Shown one piece after another: positions 39,601 to 51,560 of a DNA stretch of 64,000 nucleotides. The notes beneath the pieces are model-generated. The model was not told where the DNA came from. It made no database searches and saw only the letters and a list, made by a program, of their open reading frames with translations. The translations under genes were made by a program, and so were the position numbers. The stretch is from Cynocephalus volans (Eukaryota > Chordata > Mammalia > Dermoptera > Cynocephalidae): NCBI RefSeq assembly GCF_027409185.1, contig NC_084464.1:45111095-45175094 (forward strand), written 5' to 3'. Position 1 is the stretch's first letter; every line of letters starts with the position of its first letter.

Positions 39601-39939
39601 ACTCCTCCTCCTCCAACTTAGTTCCTTTCAGCACTGTACCTTCCAACTAAATGTGTTTCTTGAAATGAACATGGTAAAGCTCTCCAGAACCAACAGTATT
39701 TTAATAATGTGTCTTTGTTTTCTCACACAGAGGAAATAAGATATTCATAGGAAACGAAAACATATACATGGCCAAGCATATACCTTTTTATGCTTTCACC
39801 TCTTAGTACACACTTTATTACTTCTGATATACATGCTTCTCTAGTCTTTTAAGTTCACCTGCTTTCTTCAGTTTTTCCACTTTAGCTTTGTAATGTGGGG
39901 AATTGATACAGAAAATGTATAACATTAGTCTGTCTATCC

Positions 39940-41230
39940 TTGCACTAATACTACACTGTTTTAATTATTATGTATAACTTTATGATAAGTCTTGATATCT
40001 ATTAGTGTAGGACCTCTAACTTTTACCTCAAGATTGTATTTGCTATTCTTTGCCCTTTGGATTTCCATGTAGTACATTTTAGAATCAATTTGATAATTTC
40101 ACCAAAACACCTGGTGGGGTTTTGCCATTTTACATTGAATGTGTTGATCAATGTGAGAAGAACTGGTATCTTTACAATATTGCATCTTACAATTCATGAA
40201 TATTGTATAGCCCTTCATTTATTTAAGCCTTCACTAATTTTTTGTAATAATTTTTACTTGTGGTAAAATACATATGACACAAAACTTACCACTTTAGCTA
40301 TTTTAAAGTAATATAATGGTATTAAGTACATCCAAAATGCTGTGCAATGATCACCACTATGTAGTTCCAGAACTTTTTCATCACCACGAATAAACTCTAC
40401 CCGATTGCCCCCATCCATCTACCTCATACAATCTGCTGTCTTTCTCTATGGGTTTGTCCATTCTGAATATTTCATATAAATGAAATCATACAATATGTGG
40501 CCTTTTGTGTCTGGCTTCTTTCACTTAGCATAATGTTTTCAAGGTTCATCCATGTTGTAGAATGTACTGGTACTTCATTTTTATGGCTGAATAATATTCC
40601 ATTCCAATAATACATATATACCACATTTTGTTTATTTATTTATCTATCGAGACATTTGTTTTATTTCGTTCTTTTGGTTATTGTGAATAATGTTACTATA
40701 AACATTGGTGTACACATATTTGTTCTAGTCCCTGCTTTCAAGTTTTTGGGCATATTCACAGAAATGGAATTGCTGGATCATATGGTAATTCTATGTTTAA
40801 TTTTTTGAGGAGCTGCCATACTGTTTTCCACTGTGGTTTCACCATTTTACATTTCCACCATCAGTACACTTCGGCCCATTTCTTTTCTTTTTTCTTTCTT
40901 TTTTTTTTTTTTTTTCCTTTTTTTGGCAGTTGGCCAGTACAGGGATCAAACCTTGGACCCTGGTGTTATCAGCACCATGCTCTAACCAACTGAGCTAACC
41001 AGCCAGACCCCTTGATAGTGTCTTTTGATGCAAAAACATTTTTTAATTTTGATGAGGTCCAACTTATTTATTTTTTCTTTTGTCGCTTGTGCTTTTGGTG
41101 TCATATTTAAGAAGCCATTACCAAATCCAATATCTTGAAGATTTCCCCGTCAGTTTTCTCTTAAGAGTTTTGTAGTTTTAACTCTTACTTTTACATCTTT
41201 GGTCCATTTTTAGTTAATTTTTGTTATGGT
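39940..41230 (-). repeat. Old L1 fragment(s), split by a SINE
   Basis: Minus-orientation L1M text: ttcacttagcataatgttttcaagg, tggctgaataatattccatt, atggaattgctggatcatatgg, then after the SINE cttttggtgtcatatttaagaagcc. ORF2 end to mid-ORF2. Confidence 0.7.
40891..41008 (-). mobile_element. CYN-like SINE monomer inside L1
   Basis: Long T run, ggcagttggccagtacagggatcaaacc..caccatgctctaaccaactgagctaaccagccaga. The L1 text continues on both sides. Confidence 0.8.
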
Positions 41231-41490
41231 GTGAAGTAAGTGTACAAATTTATAATTTTGCTGGTGGGTTGACTAAATGTCCTTTCATCTTGGTCCGAAG
41301 GACTCCCTTTAACATTTATTATCATTATTATTATAATTATAGCTACAAAGGCTGTGCTTGGAATAGCATTTCTTATAGGGAAGGTCTACTAGCAATGAAC
41401 TCCCTTAGTTTTTGTTTATCTGGGAATGTCTTAACTTCTCTGACATTCCTGAAGAATAGTTTTGCTGGAAATCGAATTCTTGATTGACAG

Positions 41491-41550
41491 AATTTTTTGT
41501 TTTTTGGATTTTTTTGATGGCTGGCTGATTCAGGGATCCGAACTCTTGGT
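41491..41550 (-). mobile_element. CYN-like SINE tail fragment inside L1/HAL1
   Basis: ttttttgatggctggctgattcagggatccgaactcttgg, flanked by short TGACAG repeats. Confidence 0.6.
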
Positions 41551-42596
41551 GACAGTTTTTTTCTTTTAGCACTTTAAATATGTCATCCTACTGCCTGTTG
41601 GTCTTCATGGTTTCTTATGAGAAATTGGCTGATAATACTTATTGATTATTTCTTGCACATTATGATTCACTACTCTCTTGCTGTTTTGAAGATTATTTTT
41701 TGGCTTTCAACAGTTTCCTTATGCGTTTCAGTATAACTCTCTGAGTTTAGGAGTTTGTTGAGCTTCTTGGATGTGTAGATTCATGTCTTTTATCAAATTT
41801 GGGGAGTTTTCAGCATTAATTCTTCAAATATTCTTTATGCCCTGTCTGTCTCTTCTTCTTGCAGTCCCATTATGCATGTATTGGTACACCTAATGTTGTC
41901 CTACAAATGATTTAAGCTTTATTTTAATTCATTCCTTTCTTTCTTCCTGCTCCTCAGACTGGATAATTTCATTTGACCAATTTTCAAATGTGCTCATTCT
42001 TTTCTCTCTCTGCTCAAATTGGCTATAAATCCTCTTGTTATTTTTCATTTCCGTTATTGTACTTTTCAGCTCCAGAATTTCTGTTTGGTTTCTTTTTATG
42101 ATAAATATCTCTTTATTGATATTCTCTGCTTGTTCAGACATTATTCTCCTGGATTACATTAGCTCTTTGTCCATGGTTGGTTTTTTGTTTTGTTTTTGTT
42201 TTAGCTCTTTGAGCATATTTAAGCATACTAAGTTGATCCAAACAAATCCAAATACTTTCTTGGGACAATTTCTGTTAATTTCTCTTTATTTTCCCTGTGA
42301 GTGGGCCATGCTTTCTTGTTTCTTTGCATGCTTTGTACTTTTTTATTGAAAACTGGACATCTTGAATATTATGATATAAATAAAAAGAAAGGGAAAAAAG
42401 GAAAGGAAAATTACTCTCCTTGTTTTTGCAGATTGGCTCTATGTTGGAAAGTTCCTTCAGTTCCTAGCCAGGCCATTTACAACTCTTTCTTAGCCTAAAC
42501 TTCCTGTTCTGAGCCTAATGACCAGCCAGCAGTGAATGCTTATGCTCTTCTCAGGTCTTTTCTGAGGATGCATCTTGCCCTAGGCATGTGTGTGTA

Positions 42597-42660
42597 TTTT
42601 TTTTTTTTTGGCAGCTAGTGAGTAGGAGGATCCAAACTCTTGATCATGGTGTTATAACAA
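42597..42660 (-). mobile_element. CYN-like SINE tail fragment inside L1/HAL1
   Basis: T run, ggcagctagtgagtaggaggatccaaactcttgatcatggtgttataacaa. Confidence 0.6.
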
Positions 42661-43015
42661 TGTATGTGGATTTTTATGTTCCCCAGTATACACAGGAGTT
42701 TTTCAAGACCCCCATTCCCCGCAAAATCTCACTCCTCAGCTTTTTGTCCCAAGCTTTCTGCATGTCTGTTGTTTGTCCCACTGTTACATTTTGCTCCAGA
42801 TGTTAGCAGCTGGTTTATTTGTCTTCAGTGTTTTCAAAGAATTTCCTCTGCGTAGCTGCTCCATCCTAATAGAGTTTGAAGTTAGGCAAAACAAAAGAAT
42901 CCTCTTACATCAGTCCTTCAGAGAAACCCCAGTCAGGTCAAAACAGACAAACACAATTCCTTGGGAACAAAGTTCACTCTGTTCCCTCTGGAACCAGTTA
43001 CCAGCATTTTATTTT

Positions 43016-43180
43016 ATTTTATTTTTTAAAGATGACTGGTAAGGGGATGTTAACCCCTGACTCGGTGTTGTCACACCACACTCTCCCAAGTGAGCTAGCC
43101 AGCCATCCTATATAGGGATCCGAACCCGTGCCCTTGGTGTTATCAGCACCACACTCTCCCAAGTGAGCCACGGGCCAGCC
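43016..43180 (-). mobile_element. CYN-like SINE dimer at ERV/L1 border
   Basis: aaagatgactggtaaggggatg..gccagccatcctatatagggatccgaacccgtgcccttgg..gccacgggccagccc. Two heads. Clear duplications were not found; it abuts the truncated end of the ERV. Confidence 0.8.
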
Positions 43181-45482
43181 CTCCAGGGGCCACTATTTCT
43201 GATACTATACTTACACAATTGTGGTTCTCACCATTGTCAGGCAGAGGTAATAGAGTAGCAGGGTTAAGTAGGTTGCAGCGCTTTAGATGAACAGTAAAAG
43301 AATTTCATAAGAGTTTAGTCTATGTGCTAAAAAATGCTGAGTTTGGTTGGAATTTAATACACTTTCCACAGCATGTGGGACTTGCAAATGAAGTTCATTC
43401 CCTAAAACCAGCTCAGATAAAGCTTCTACCAACTTGGCTGCTGCTGCCACTTCTTTTAAACAATTAGGATATGCCTTAGATACTGGGTCTAATTTCAGGC
43501 TATAAAACGGGCCAGTGTTTCCCCCCATGTTCTTGGGTAGGAACTCCTAATGCCTGATTGTTGCATTCAAGAACAAAGTAAAAGGCTTGGTGTAATTTGG
43601 AAGCCCTAAAGCTGGGAGCTGTTGTAAGGCCAATTTCATTTGGTTAAAAGCCTGCCCATGACTGTCTTCTCAGGGTAACATCTCTGCTATTGCATTTCTA
43701 GTGAGCGTCTACACCATTAAAGAAAAATTTGGTGATGGCATTAAAGAAAAGTGTGGAATCCAGGATCTGCAATAGCCTACCAGTCAGAGAAAACCTCATA
43801 TTTTGATTGATGGCCAAGGGAAATTTTGAATAGTTTTCATTCTCTCAGGTAACAGGGAAATCCCTTCAGCAGACAGGTCATATCCCAAATAGCGGACTTT
43901 TTGCCTTGAGAACTGAAGTTTTTCCACTGAAGCCTTATGACCTTTATGTGTGTGTTGCTGTAAAAGGTAAGTTGAGTCAATTTCAGAGCACTCTTTAGTG
44001 GGAGAGCATGACAAGAAGTCATCTACATACTGAATAAGAGTAGAATTTTGAGGAAACTCTAGGGTTATTAAGTCCTGATGCAATGCCTGGGAAAATATAA
44101 AGGGGCTTCAGTAAACCCTTGTGGCATTACAGTCCAGGCATACTGTTGATTTTTCCAAGTAAAGGCAAACAAGTATTGCCTCTCTTTATGAACTAAAATG
44201 CTAAAGAAAGCTGAGCAGAGGTCTGATACTGTGACCGTTTTGAGTCAGCAGGCACATTAGATAATAAAGTATTAGGATTTGGGACCAAAGGAAACCTTGA
44301 TATCACAATTTTATTAATTGTTCATAAATCTTGAACAAATTTCTGACCCGACCATTTGGTTTTTTAACTGGTAGGATTGAAGTGTTACAAGGGCTGGTAC
44401 ACAGAATTATGAGTCTTTGTTTAATTAAATCTTCTATAATTGGCAAGAGCTCTTGAATTGCTTTGGGTTTTAGTTGATATTGGGGTAATATTGGCAAAGG
44501 TTTAGAATGATATAGTTGGACCTTTATAGATTCCACACTTTAGTCCTTCCTATATCAATTGAGGAAGAAGCTCATAAGAATTTAGGTATTTTAAAAACAT
44601 CAGGGGTATTTCAGGCCTGAGTTTTGATCTTACCAATTTCTGCCTGTAGAGAGCATGACAGTTCGGGTTCAGGAGAATCAGGAAACTCTAAGATTATTTC
44701 TCTCTTGGAGGAGGACTTTATATGCCCTTTTAGCTTTGAAAGTAAGTCTCACCCTAGCAAGTTTACTGGAGCAGTATCACATAGTAAAAAGGTATGTTTT
44801 TCTGCAAACGTCCCCAAAGTCAATTGGATGGGTTCAGATATGGGAACCCCTTGTATATGATTTGAAATCCCCACCATAGAAATGACCTTTTTACTTGCAG
44901 GGATTTGTTGATTTGTTAAAGTAGGGGTTATGGTAGATAGGGTGGCCCTGCTATCCACCAGCGTTGAACAAGGTTCCCTATTAATTTCAAGTCTTGTTTC
45001 TCCATTTTCATTTAAAGGTATTATGTGGAGGGATTTACTGGGGAATCCCTTGGAGACTTGTCAGTGTTGATTATTGTCCAGGAGGGCTAAAATCTCTTTG
45101 GCTGCTGCTAGTGAGGAAATAGTTTGACCTAAAAGGAGGAGACTTACTGGTGGAGTGATGTAAAAGTGAACAATCATGCTTCCAATGTCCTGGTCATTTG
45201 CAAAAAAGGCAGACATCTCAGGGTAAAGAATTTCTCATTCTAAGACATCTTGCTATGGTTTAAAATAAGCATAAAAAGGTCCCTTTGGTCTTAATCCCTG
45301 TAATTGTTGTAATTGGAGAGACATAAGCTTGTTAGCTTTTGGGGTTTTTTCCCTTTCTAGAGCCCTCTTGAAATATTCAGCTAAGGCCAATAATTCAGTC
45401 ATATCTGTAATTTCCATCCCGGTTTATGCTTTTTAACCAAACTACTAAGTTCAGGACAAAGTCCATTTATAAATAGTGCAGT

Positions 45483-45829
45483 TACTTAGAGAAAATTATG
45501 TTAAGTGAAATAAGCCAGGCACAGAAAGAGAAATACCACGTGTCCTCCCTCATAAGTGGGAGATAAACAAACAAATAAAAACAAGATGCAACAATCACAA
45601 TAATTCATTGAACTTTCAAAAGGAGAGAACAGAACTGAGGCCACCATAGGTGGGAAAGGGGGAGGGGGAGCAAGAAATTGGTGAAGGGCCACAAAAAATA
45701 ATTACATTGTGTAATGTTGAATATACTAATCATCCTGATTTGAGCATCACATACTGCACATAGCTATGGATATTCAATGCTGTACCCACAGATATGTACT
45801 ATCAATTATGTTTCAGCAAAAATAGATAA
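45483..45829 (+). mobile_element. L1 3' end inserted into the ERV
   Basis: gtgaaataagccaggcacagaaagag..ataagtgggagataaac is the L1 ORF2 end/3'UTR in plus orientation, ending in an A-rich tail. Perfect 14-bp duplications ATAAATAGTGCAGT at 45469-45482 and 45830-45843. Confidence 0.85.
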
Positions 45830-47120
45830 ATAAATAGTGCAGTCAGTGCTGTTTCAGTCCCTGCAGGAAATACTCCTTGCTCTATTCTGAGCACAGAATG
45901 TTTCATAAACAGTTTCTAAGCAAGTTCTGTAAACTGAAACTGTTTCATATTTTTGTTTGTTTGTTTGCAAAATTGTATAATGGACTGATCAGTTTTTTTT
46001 GTGGAAAAATCTTAGGAATTGAATCTAAAAGGTTTTCAGCAACTTTTCTAGCTACTTTTGGCCCTTCTTGTGTAGAGTTTTGGAGGAGTTTGTACCATCC
46101 TGCTGCTGCCATGCATTTCTGACCTTCACCAGCCTCAGTATTATGTGAATAAATTGGTAAAGGTCTGGGAGTCCCGGATCATAGCTCCTATCAGGATCCA
46201 AAATTCCTCAGTAAATTTTTGAGGATTTTCCCTTGGATTAGGGAAATCTTATGAAATGGCCATAAGTTCAATTTTAGACCATGGAGTAAAGGTGGTTATA
46301 GCAGGGAGGCCTGGCTGATCAGAAGGTCTTACTTTATAAGGCATTTCTCTAATCTCTTCTTTTTTTTTTTTTTTTTATCATCCTCAGGGTAAAGGGCAAT
46401 TTAACAAAAATGTTAGGGGATTCAGGTATTTAGGTAGAGATGGATAAAGAGAAGGAACAGTCAGGGTTAGTTCAGTCAAAGTGCAGTCCTCTTTCATCTT
46501 GTCCTTAGTCTGTTGCCTAAGCTTTTCATTTGCTTTTTGTAAAGGATCATTTAAGGAAGCAATTTTTTATTCAATTAGTCTATTTCATGCCTCTGCATAC
46601 CAATTAAAGAATACAATCCATTGCTTTTGCAGAGTTTTTATCTATTTTTTCTAATATACCTTGCAAATAGACAATTTTATCTAAATTAAAACTCCCCCAT
46701 TGTGGCCATCTGAATTCCAAGCTATCTCTAGTAAGGTTAACCCATTTTTCTAAAACTGCACATGTGCTGAGCCCATAATTTTTATACATAGAGTTAACTG
46801 GAGTCCTAGGAGGTGGAATCCCAGACTCCTTGGATTGAAATGAACCCATTATCTAAAAGGCACCCCCCCAAGGTCTGAGACCTCTAACTAAACCCAATCC
46901 AGTTAAATTATCAAATCCAATTCAATCCTGGGCCCAGCCCAGTCTAAATATTGCTCAGATAAACATGGAGCACTCAGAGCACAATATTAGTGGAGCTCCA
47001 AATCCTAGAGAAAACTCACCCATGATTCCAGTTACAAACAAGAGAGCAGTGAGCATAACTGCTCCATGGGTACCTTGTCTGATTGCCCAATGTTCTTAGG
47101 GGCTGCTGGAGTTTTACTTT

Positions 47121-47140
47121 GGATCCCACTTCTGACACCA
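47121..47140 (-). other. ERV primer-binding site, tRNA-Leu type
   Basis: TGGTGTCAGAAGTGGGATCC on the minus strand, three bases after the LTR. It is complementary at 19 of 20 positions to the 3' end of tRNA-Leu(CAA) (..ATCCCACTTCTGACACCA), from memory of the tRNA. Confidence 0.75.
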
Positions 47141-47143
47141 ATC

Positions 47144-47528
47144 TGTCAAAAAGAATAAACTTAGGCTAATTAAAGTTGACAAAGTTTAATTTAAGCAAGA
47201 AAAGAAAAATACAATAAAAACAATTCATGAATCAAGCAGCCCCTAGAGTCAGAACAGATTCAGAGGGACTACAGCTGAAAATGCATGATTGGTTAGATTT
47301 ATAGATAGAGAAAAGGAAGTGATGGTACAGAAAAAGGAAGTGAAGTACAGAACAGTGACTGCCTATGATTGGCTGAATTTCAGCTATCATCAAAGAAGCA
47401 CACTTCTAAGTTAGTTTTTCAATTTGTCCATGTGCTTATGTGCTAAGTTAGGTTACAATTCATACATGAGCTCAGGAATGAGAGTATGGAGACTTTCTTG
47501 GGCCAAAGTTTTTTAGTTTGGTTTAACA
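47144..47528 (-). repeat. 5' LTR of the ERV
   Basis: 385 bases, TG..CA ends on the minus strand (TGTTAAACC at 47528; TTTTTGACA at 47144), directly upstream of the primer-binding site. A related LTR 3' end occurs at about 58.43-58.85 kb in the opposite orientation. Confidence 0.7.
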
Positions 47529-47830
47529 CCAGGAACTCAAGCTGACATCTTCAAAACTACTATCATGCCAGGGAAGGGTGTGGGATAAAGCCCAGTTAAG
47601 ACACCTCAAATCTCTCCTCCCCTGTTATAAGGTTTTTTCTCCTGGTTAAGCATTTGCTTGGTTGCTGCAAACCTTTGACTCTCTTCCAAAGTTCCAATAA
47701 GGTTGATTCTGACCCTTTTTGTCAGTTTTTCTTTTGGGGGGAGGGTGTTTCTGGGGAGGGATGGCCTCCAGAGGTCCCACTTCACCATTTTCACTGGTTT
47801 CACTCTCAATGATGTTTTGAACTTTTAATT
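47529..47830 (-). repeat. L1/HAL1 5' region, resumed after ERV
   Basis: ccaggaactcaagctgacatc..ctgcaaacctttgactctcttccaaagttccaataaggttgattctgacc continues the element of 41,240-43,008 upstream. Confidence 0.55.
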
Positions 47831-47988
47831 ATAGAGATCTTGCACATCTTTTGTTAGATGTTTTTCTGGGTTAGATACTATGTTAGATATTTTTAGGTAT
47901 TTGATGTAATTGTAAATGTGGGGTTTTTTTTTTTAAGCCAGTCAAATTTAGCAGCAGGAGGTGTATATCAACTTTAATGATTCTAATG

Positions 47989-48162
47989 TTTTTTTTTTTT
48001 TTTTTTTAAAGATGACCGGTAAGGGGATCTTAACCCTTGACTTGGTGTTGTCAGCACCACGCTCAGCCAGTGAGCAAACCTGCCATCCGTATATGGGATC
48101 CGAACCCAGGGCCTTGGTGTTATCAGCACCACACTCTCCCGAGTGAACCACGGGCCAGCCCG
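47989..48162 (-). mobile_element. CYN-like SINE dimer
   Basis: T run, aaagatgaccggtaaggggatc..gtgaaccacgggccagccc. Duplications AATGATTCTAATG (47976-47988) and AATGACTCTAATG (48163-48175), one mismatch. Confidence 0.87.
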
Positions 48163-48177
48163 AATGACTCTAATGTT

Positions 48178-48650
48178 AATAAATTCTGATAACCCACTAC
48201 TGTTGGCCCAGCCATAAATGTGTGTGTGTGTGTGTGATCTCGTTTTCTAATTGAGAGTTACTGGTATATAAAAATATGCTTTTTTTTAAAATCTAGGGAT
48301 TATGTTAAATTTACTTATTAATTCTAATAATTTCTGTGTGGATTCTTTTGGATTTTCTATGTCACCTATGAGTAACATCAGTTTTATTTTTTCCTTTCCA
48401 GTACTTATACTTTTAACTTATTTTACTTGCCTTATTATAAAGATTAGGATCTCTAGTACAATGTTAAATAGAAGTGGTGATAGTAAATACCCTTGTCTCA
48501 AGTCTGATCCCATGGGGAAAACTTTCAATATTTCACTATTAATGATGATGTTCATTGTAGGGTTTTTTTTTGTTTTTTGTACTCTTAATAGGTTGTTATT
48601 AAATACCAGTGGTATGCTAAATGAAGAAAATAACAAGGCTCAAGCTAGCC
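48178..48650 (-). repeat. L1 ORF2 reverse-transcriptase fragment
   Basis: The minus-strand frame 48636-48418 includes [16 protein letters not shown], the L1 RT motif. A (GT)n run lies at about 48220-48236. Confidence 0.7.
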
Positions 48651-48851
48651 AGGAAAAGAGTGAGAGCCATAATGCCTTTATGACAGCATTTTAAAAGACT
48701 GGACTATTTGAGCATTTCTCCTTTACAGTGAGCATGATGTTAAGCTTTTTCAGTAGAGGGCACAAGAGGGACATTGTAGGAGAAAGGGAGTTTCTCTTCC
48801 TAGTTCCAATGTGCTGTATTTTGCTTTTATTGCTCCTGTTACATGATTGCC

Positions 48852-48985
48852 TTAGGTTGAATGTCCCCCCAAAACTTAATCCCCACTGTAACTGTTGAGG
48901 GTGGGATTATGGTAATTGAAAGGTGGAGCCTTGAAAAGGTGATTAGATTATGGGGCCATGCAGTAGTAAATAGATTGATAATCTA
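48852..48985 (+). mobile_element. MST-type LTR fragment
   Basis: ggttgaatgtccccccaaaacttaatcccc..ggtaattgaaaggtggagcc..catgcagtagtaaat, a 5' piece similar to the LTR at 52,752. It stops where the HDDC2 pseudogene begins. Confidence 0.65.
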
Positions 48986-49505
48986 TTTGTTCTCAAGATC
49001 TTCATATTTAGACACCTGAAGAATCATATCACATTGGTCCAGCTGTTTCACGAAGCTGTCTTATGCAGTGGACTAGGTCTCTCTCTCTTTCCAAAGTTCA
49101 TAGAGCTCCTTTCTGAGGTCCTCTGGTAGAAGCTGGGTTATCTGCCTCATAGCTTCTACTTGCCAGTGTTTTTCTTCTTTGGGGATGTTATCTGCTGGTG
49201 CAGTCCCCAATGATGCATTCTGCCATATCATGAACAAGGCTAGGCATACACATCTCTCTTTAAGATGGTCATCTTTGGTCACCATAGCCATAATTGCCAT
49301 CCAGTATATGTGATCTGATATGCTCTCTGGCCTCTCAACATTTCTATATACCCAGCCAGTCCATAGGACTCTCTTGAGCTGTCCCACCAGCCACAGGAAC
49401 TGCAGCAGGGTCAGGGCCCTGCAGCACGAGAAGACCGCAGCAGAAGCTGAAGCCATGTGGCCACCAATGCCTACAGGGCAGAGCAGTCTGCCTGGCCACA
49501 GCCAC
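48985..49505 (-). pseudogene. HDDC2 processed pseudogene
   Basis: Minus-strand text matches HDDC2 (HD-domain 5'-deoxynucleotidase) without introns: MASASAAVFSCCRALTLLQF, LVGQLKRVLWTGWVYRNVER, PADNIPKEEKHWQVEAM, QITQLLPEDLRKELYELW. After a stop at 49072-49070 the same frame goes on as SFVKQLDQCDMILQVSKYED. The HD metal-binding motif is lost: -1 and -2 indels put the CATGAT codons (49232-49227) out of frame, so the parent's VHDMAECIVGD reads FMIWQNASLGT. The 3' third is missing, ending against an MST LTR piece. Not functional. Confidence 0.88.
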
Positions 49506-49559
49506 CTCCTTAAGTATAAATTTTGTGTCTACCTTAAAATAAAAAATTTTCCTTAGTCA

Positions 49560-50930
49560 AATTAACATAAACCCACTTAATAAAATGAACAATATGTTAA
49601 TATCATCTAATATCCACTCCATTTCAGAGTTTTCCAATTATCTCAATAATGTCTGTTTTTCCAATTTAGGTCCAATCCAGAACCACGTACTGTGTCAATT
49701 TATTTATTACATCCCTTGAGTCTCTTTTCATCTTGAACAGTCCCTTTTTTCATGGCACAGATTAGCTGAAGAGACAGGGCCGGTTGTCCCATAGACTATC
49801 TCACCTTCTGGGTATGATTGCTTCATTGTGGTAGTGTTTAGCATGTTCCTCTTTCCTCTACATTTCCTATAAAGTGTCAGTTAGATCCAAAGTTTTTGAT
49901 TGGATTTAAATCAAGCATCATGGGTGTTGCAATATTTACACCAGAAGACAATATCTTACTGATCCTCCTATTACATGAGCATTCTTGTACAAAGTTCTAT
50001 GCTAAGATTGTATCCTTCATTATGGTTTGGTCCAAGTTTTTTCTAGGTAAGGCTTCTGTGTGATGGACACCACTGAGTATAAAATAAACAAGAGGTCGGG
50101 AGGAGTGTTGGGAAAATGCATGCTGAGGATAGAGATCATATATAGACAACCTCTAAGTAGCAAGCATTGGGACCACTTTGAATATGCTTCTGTGCATGTA
50201 GGAGAATTTTTCTAAATGTAAAACATAGAATTGCTGGGTAGGAGGAAACTGCGTCTTCAACTTTATCACTTAATACCAAATTACTCTCCAATTAGCCAAT
50301 TTACGCCTCCCCCAGTAGCATGTAAGGAATCTTTTCTCCAACATTTGATGTTTTAGACATTTTTCACTTTAGCCAATATGATTATGTGAAATATCTCATT
50401 GCAGTGTTTTAAAAAAATTATCACACACATGACATTTCATCCAATATTCTTGAGTATTCATCTTACAAAATTAAGGATATCTCTTATTTAACCACAATAT
50501 CATATTCCTAAAAAAATAATTTTTTATACCATCTAATACACAATTTATATTCATATTTCTCCAATTGTCTAAAACATTGATAAGGGTTTAGGTAAATCTA
50601 AATAGGAGTTGACTGTATACTGGTGATTTGTTCAAGTCGCCTTCAATCTCGAATGATGGATTAGTTGGGAATAATGGTCTAAATTGCCAGACACTTCCTC
50701 TAAGTTTCTATAGTTGCTGTTGAGAAATTTGCCGTCTGTCCAGGATTGTTGCTTTGTAGAAAATATGTTTTCTTTCTGGTTTCTTTTAATGTCCCACCCC
50801 TGCCACCCAATCTTTGAGTTCTTCAATTTCTCCCTCATGTGTCCAGGCAAGAATTCAGTGTATTTTAAGACTCATTTCTTGAGACTGATAATTCTTGTCT
50901 AAAATTAGTTCTGGAAGATGATCAGCCATG
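49560..50930. repeat. Old L1-like 3'UTR text
   Basis: gagttttccaattatctcaataatgtc..ggtccaatccagaaccac..cccttgagtctcttttcatcttgaacagtcc is text of old L1M 3'UTRs. A second, similar stretch is at 50,480-50,900. Poorly preserved. Confidence 0.4.
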
Positions 50931-50939
50931 ATCTCGTCT

Positions 50940-51560
50940 CAATATCTCATTATCTGTTGGAAGAGCCTAGAATAGTGCCTGGCAAATATTAGGTGCTTAT
51001 AAATAGCCGTTGAATGAGTCTGTAAATGGGCATTTTCTCCATTTCTCATTCTCTCTATTCTTTCCTGCTCAAACTCTTTTCAGACTTTTGTTGGAACATC
51101 TCCTGCTATCTACCGTGCCTCTTCATCTCGTTTACACATTTTTCATCTCTGTATCTTTCTTTGCTACATTTTAGATAATTTTGTCAAACTTACCTTTCAG
51201 TGCCCAATTCTGTCCTCAGCTACTTCTAATAGACTGTTTAACCTATCTACTGAGTTTTTAATAATCATTTGTAATGTGATACCTGTATAACCTTCTTATA
51301 GCATTCTGTTTATTTCTCATGCTTCTGATTCATTGTTTTATGACTTCAATAATTTTTAACATACTTACAGTCTGGATCTTATAATTCCATTGTCTGAAGT
51401 GATTGAGGGTCTAATCCTGCTGTTTGTTGTATAGACAAGGTCTAGTTCATGGTGGGTTATTTCCTTGTGATTTTTCTAATTTTGGATTGTGAGTTCAGGT
51501 TGATGGCCTTGAAACATACCTTGATAGGCTATTGTCAAGATCAAATAAATTAATTCATAT
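50940..51560 (-). repeat. MIR tail then L1/HAL1-like fragment
   Basis: agtgcctggcaaatattaggtgcttataaat is MIR/L2-like. 51,070-51,530 (tttgtcaaacttacctttcagtgcc; tgattgagggtctaatcctgctgtttg) resembles the HAL1/L1M 5' region. Confidence 0.4.

Larger units (their letters stand above)
41240..43008 (-). repeat. L1/HAL1 element, ORF1 and 5' region
   Basis: On the minus strand the frame 42141-41929 reads MSEQAENINKEIFIIKRNQ, ending near QSEEQEERKE, an L1-type ORF1 coiled coil. 42,150-43,008 is its upstream region (gtttgtcccactgttacattttgctccag). The same element resumes at 47,529, so about 4.5 kb of later DNA splits it. Confidence 0.65.
43188..47528 (-). pseudogene. Decayed class I (gamma-like) endogenous retrovirus, 3' half missing
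   Basis: Read on the minus strand: an LTR (47528-47144), a primer-binding site, a gag-like region from 46849 (starts MGSFQSKE, a myristoylation-type start), a degenerate CCHC knuckle near 45.2 kb that has a stop inside it, a protease-like stretch at 44958-44749 (DSR in place of the DTG active site), an RT with YVDD at 44029-44018, and an RT/RNase H connection near 43.5-43.2 kb. No integrase, env or 3' LTR is seen. Frames are broken by stops and indels throughout, so no functional protein can be made. An L1 3' end interrupts it at 45483-45829. Confidence 0.8.

Noticed and set aside
43183..43187. CCAGG as ERV target-site duplication with 47529-47533
   Set aside because: The left end is not an LTR end (the 3' LTR is missing), so a 5-base match is not meaningful.
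43283..46849. Functional retroviral gag or pol
   Set aside because: Stops and frameshifts occur in every domain, the protease active site is changed and the 3' half is gone. It is annotated as a relic only.
49073..49456. Functional small HD-domain gene
   Set aside because: The HD motif is out of frame, stops follow in the homologous downstream part, and the 3' third is missing.
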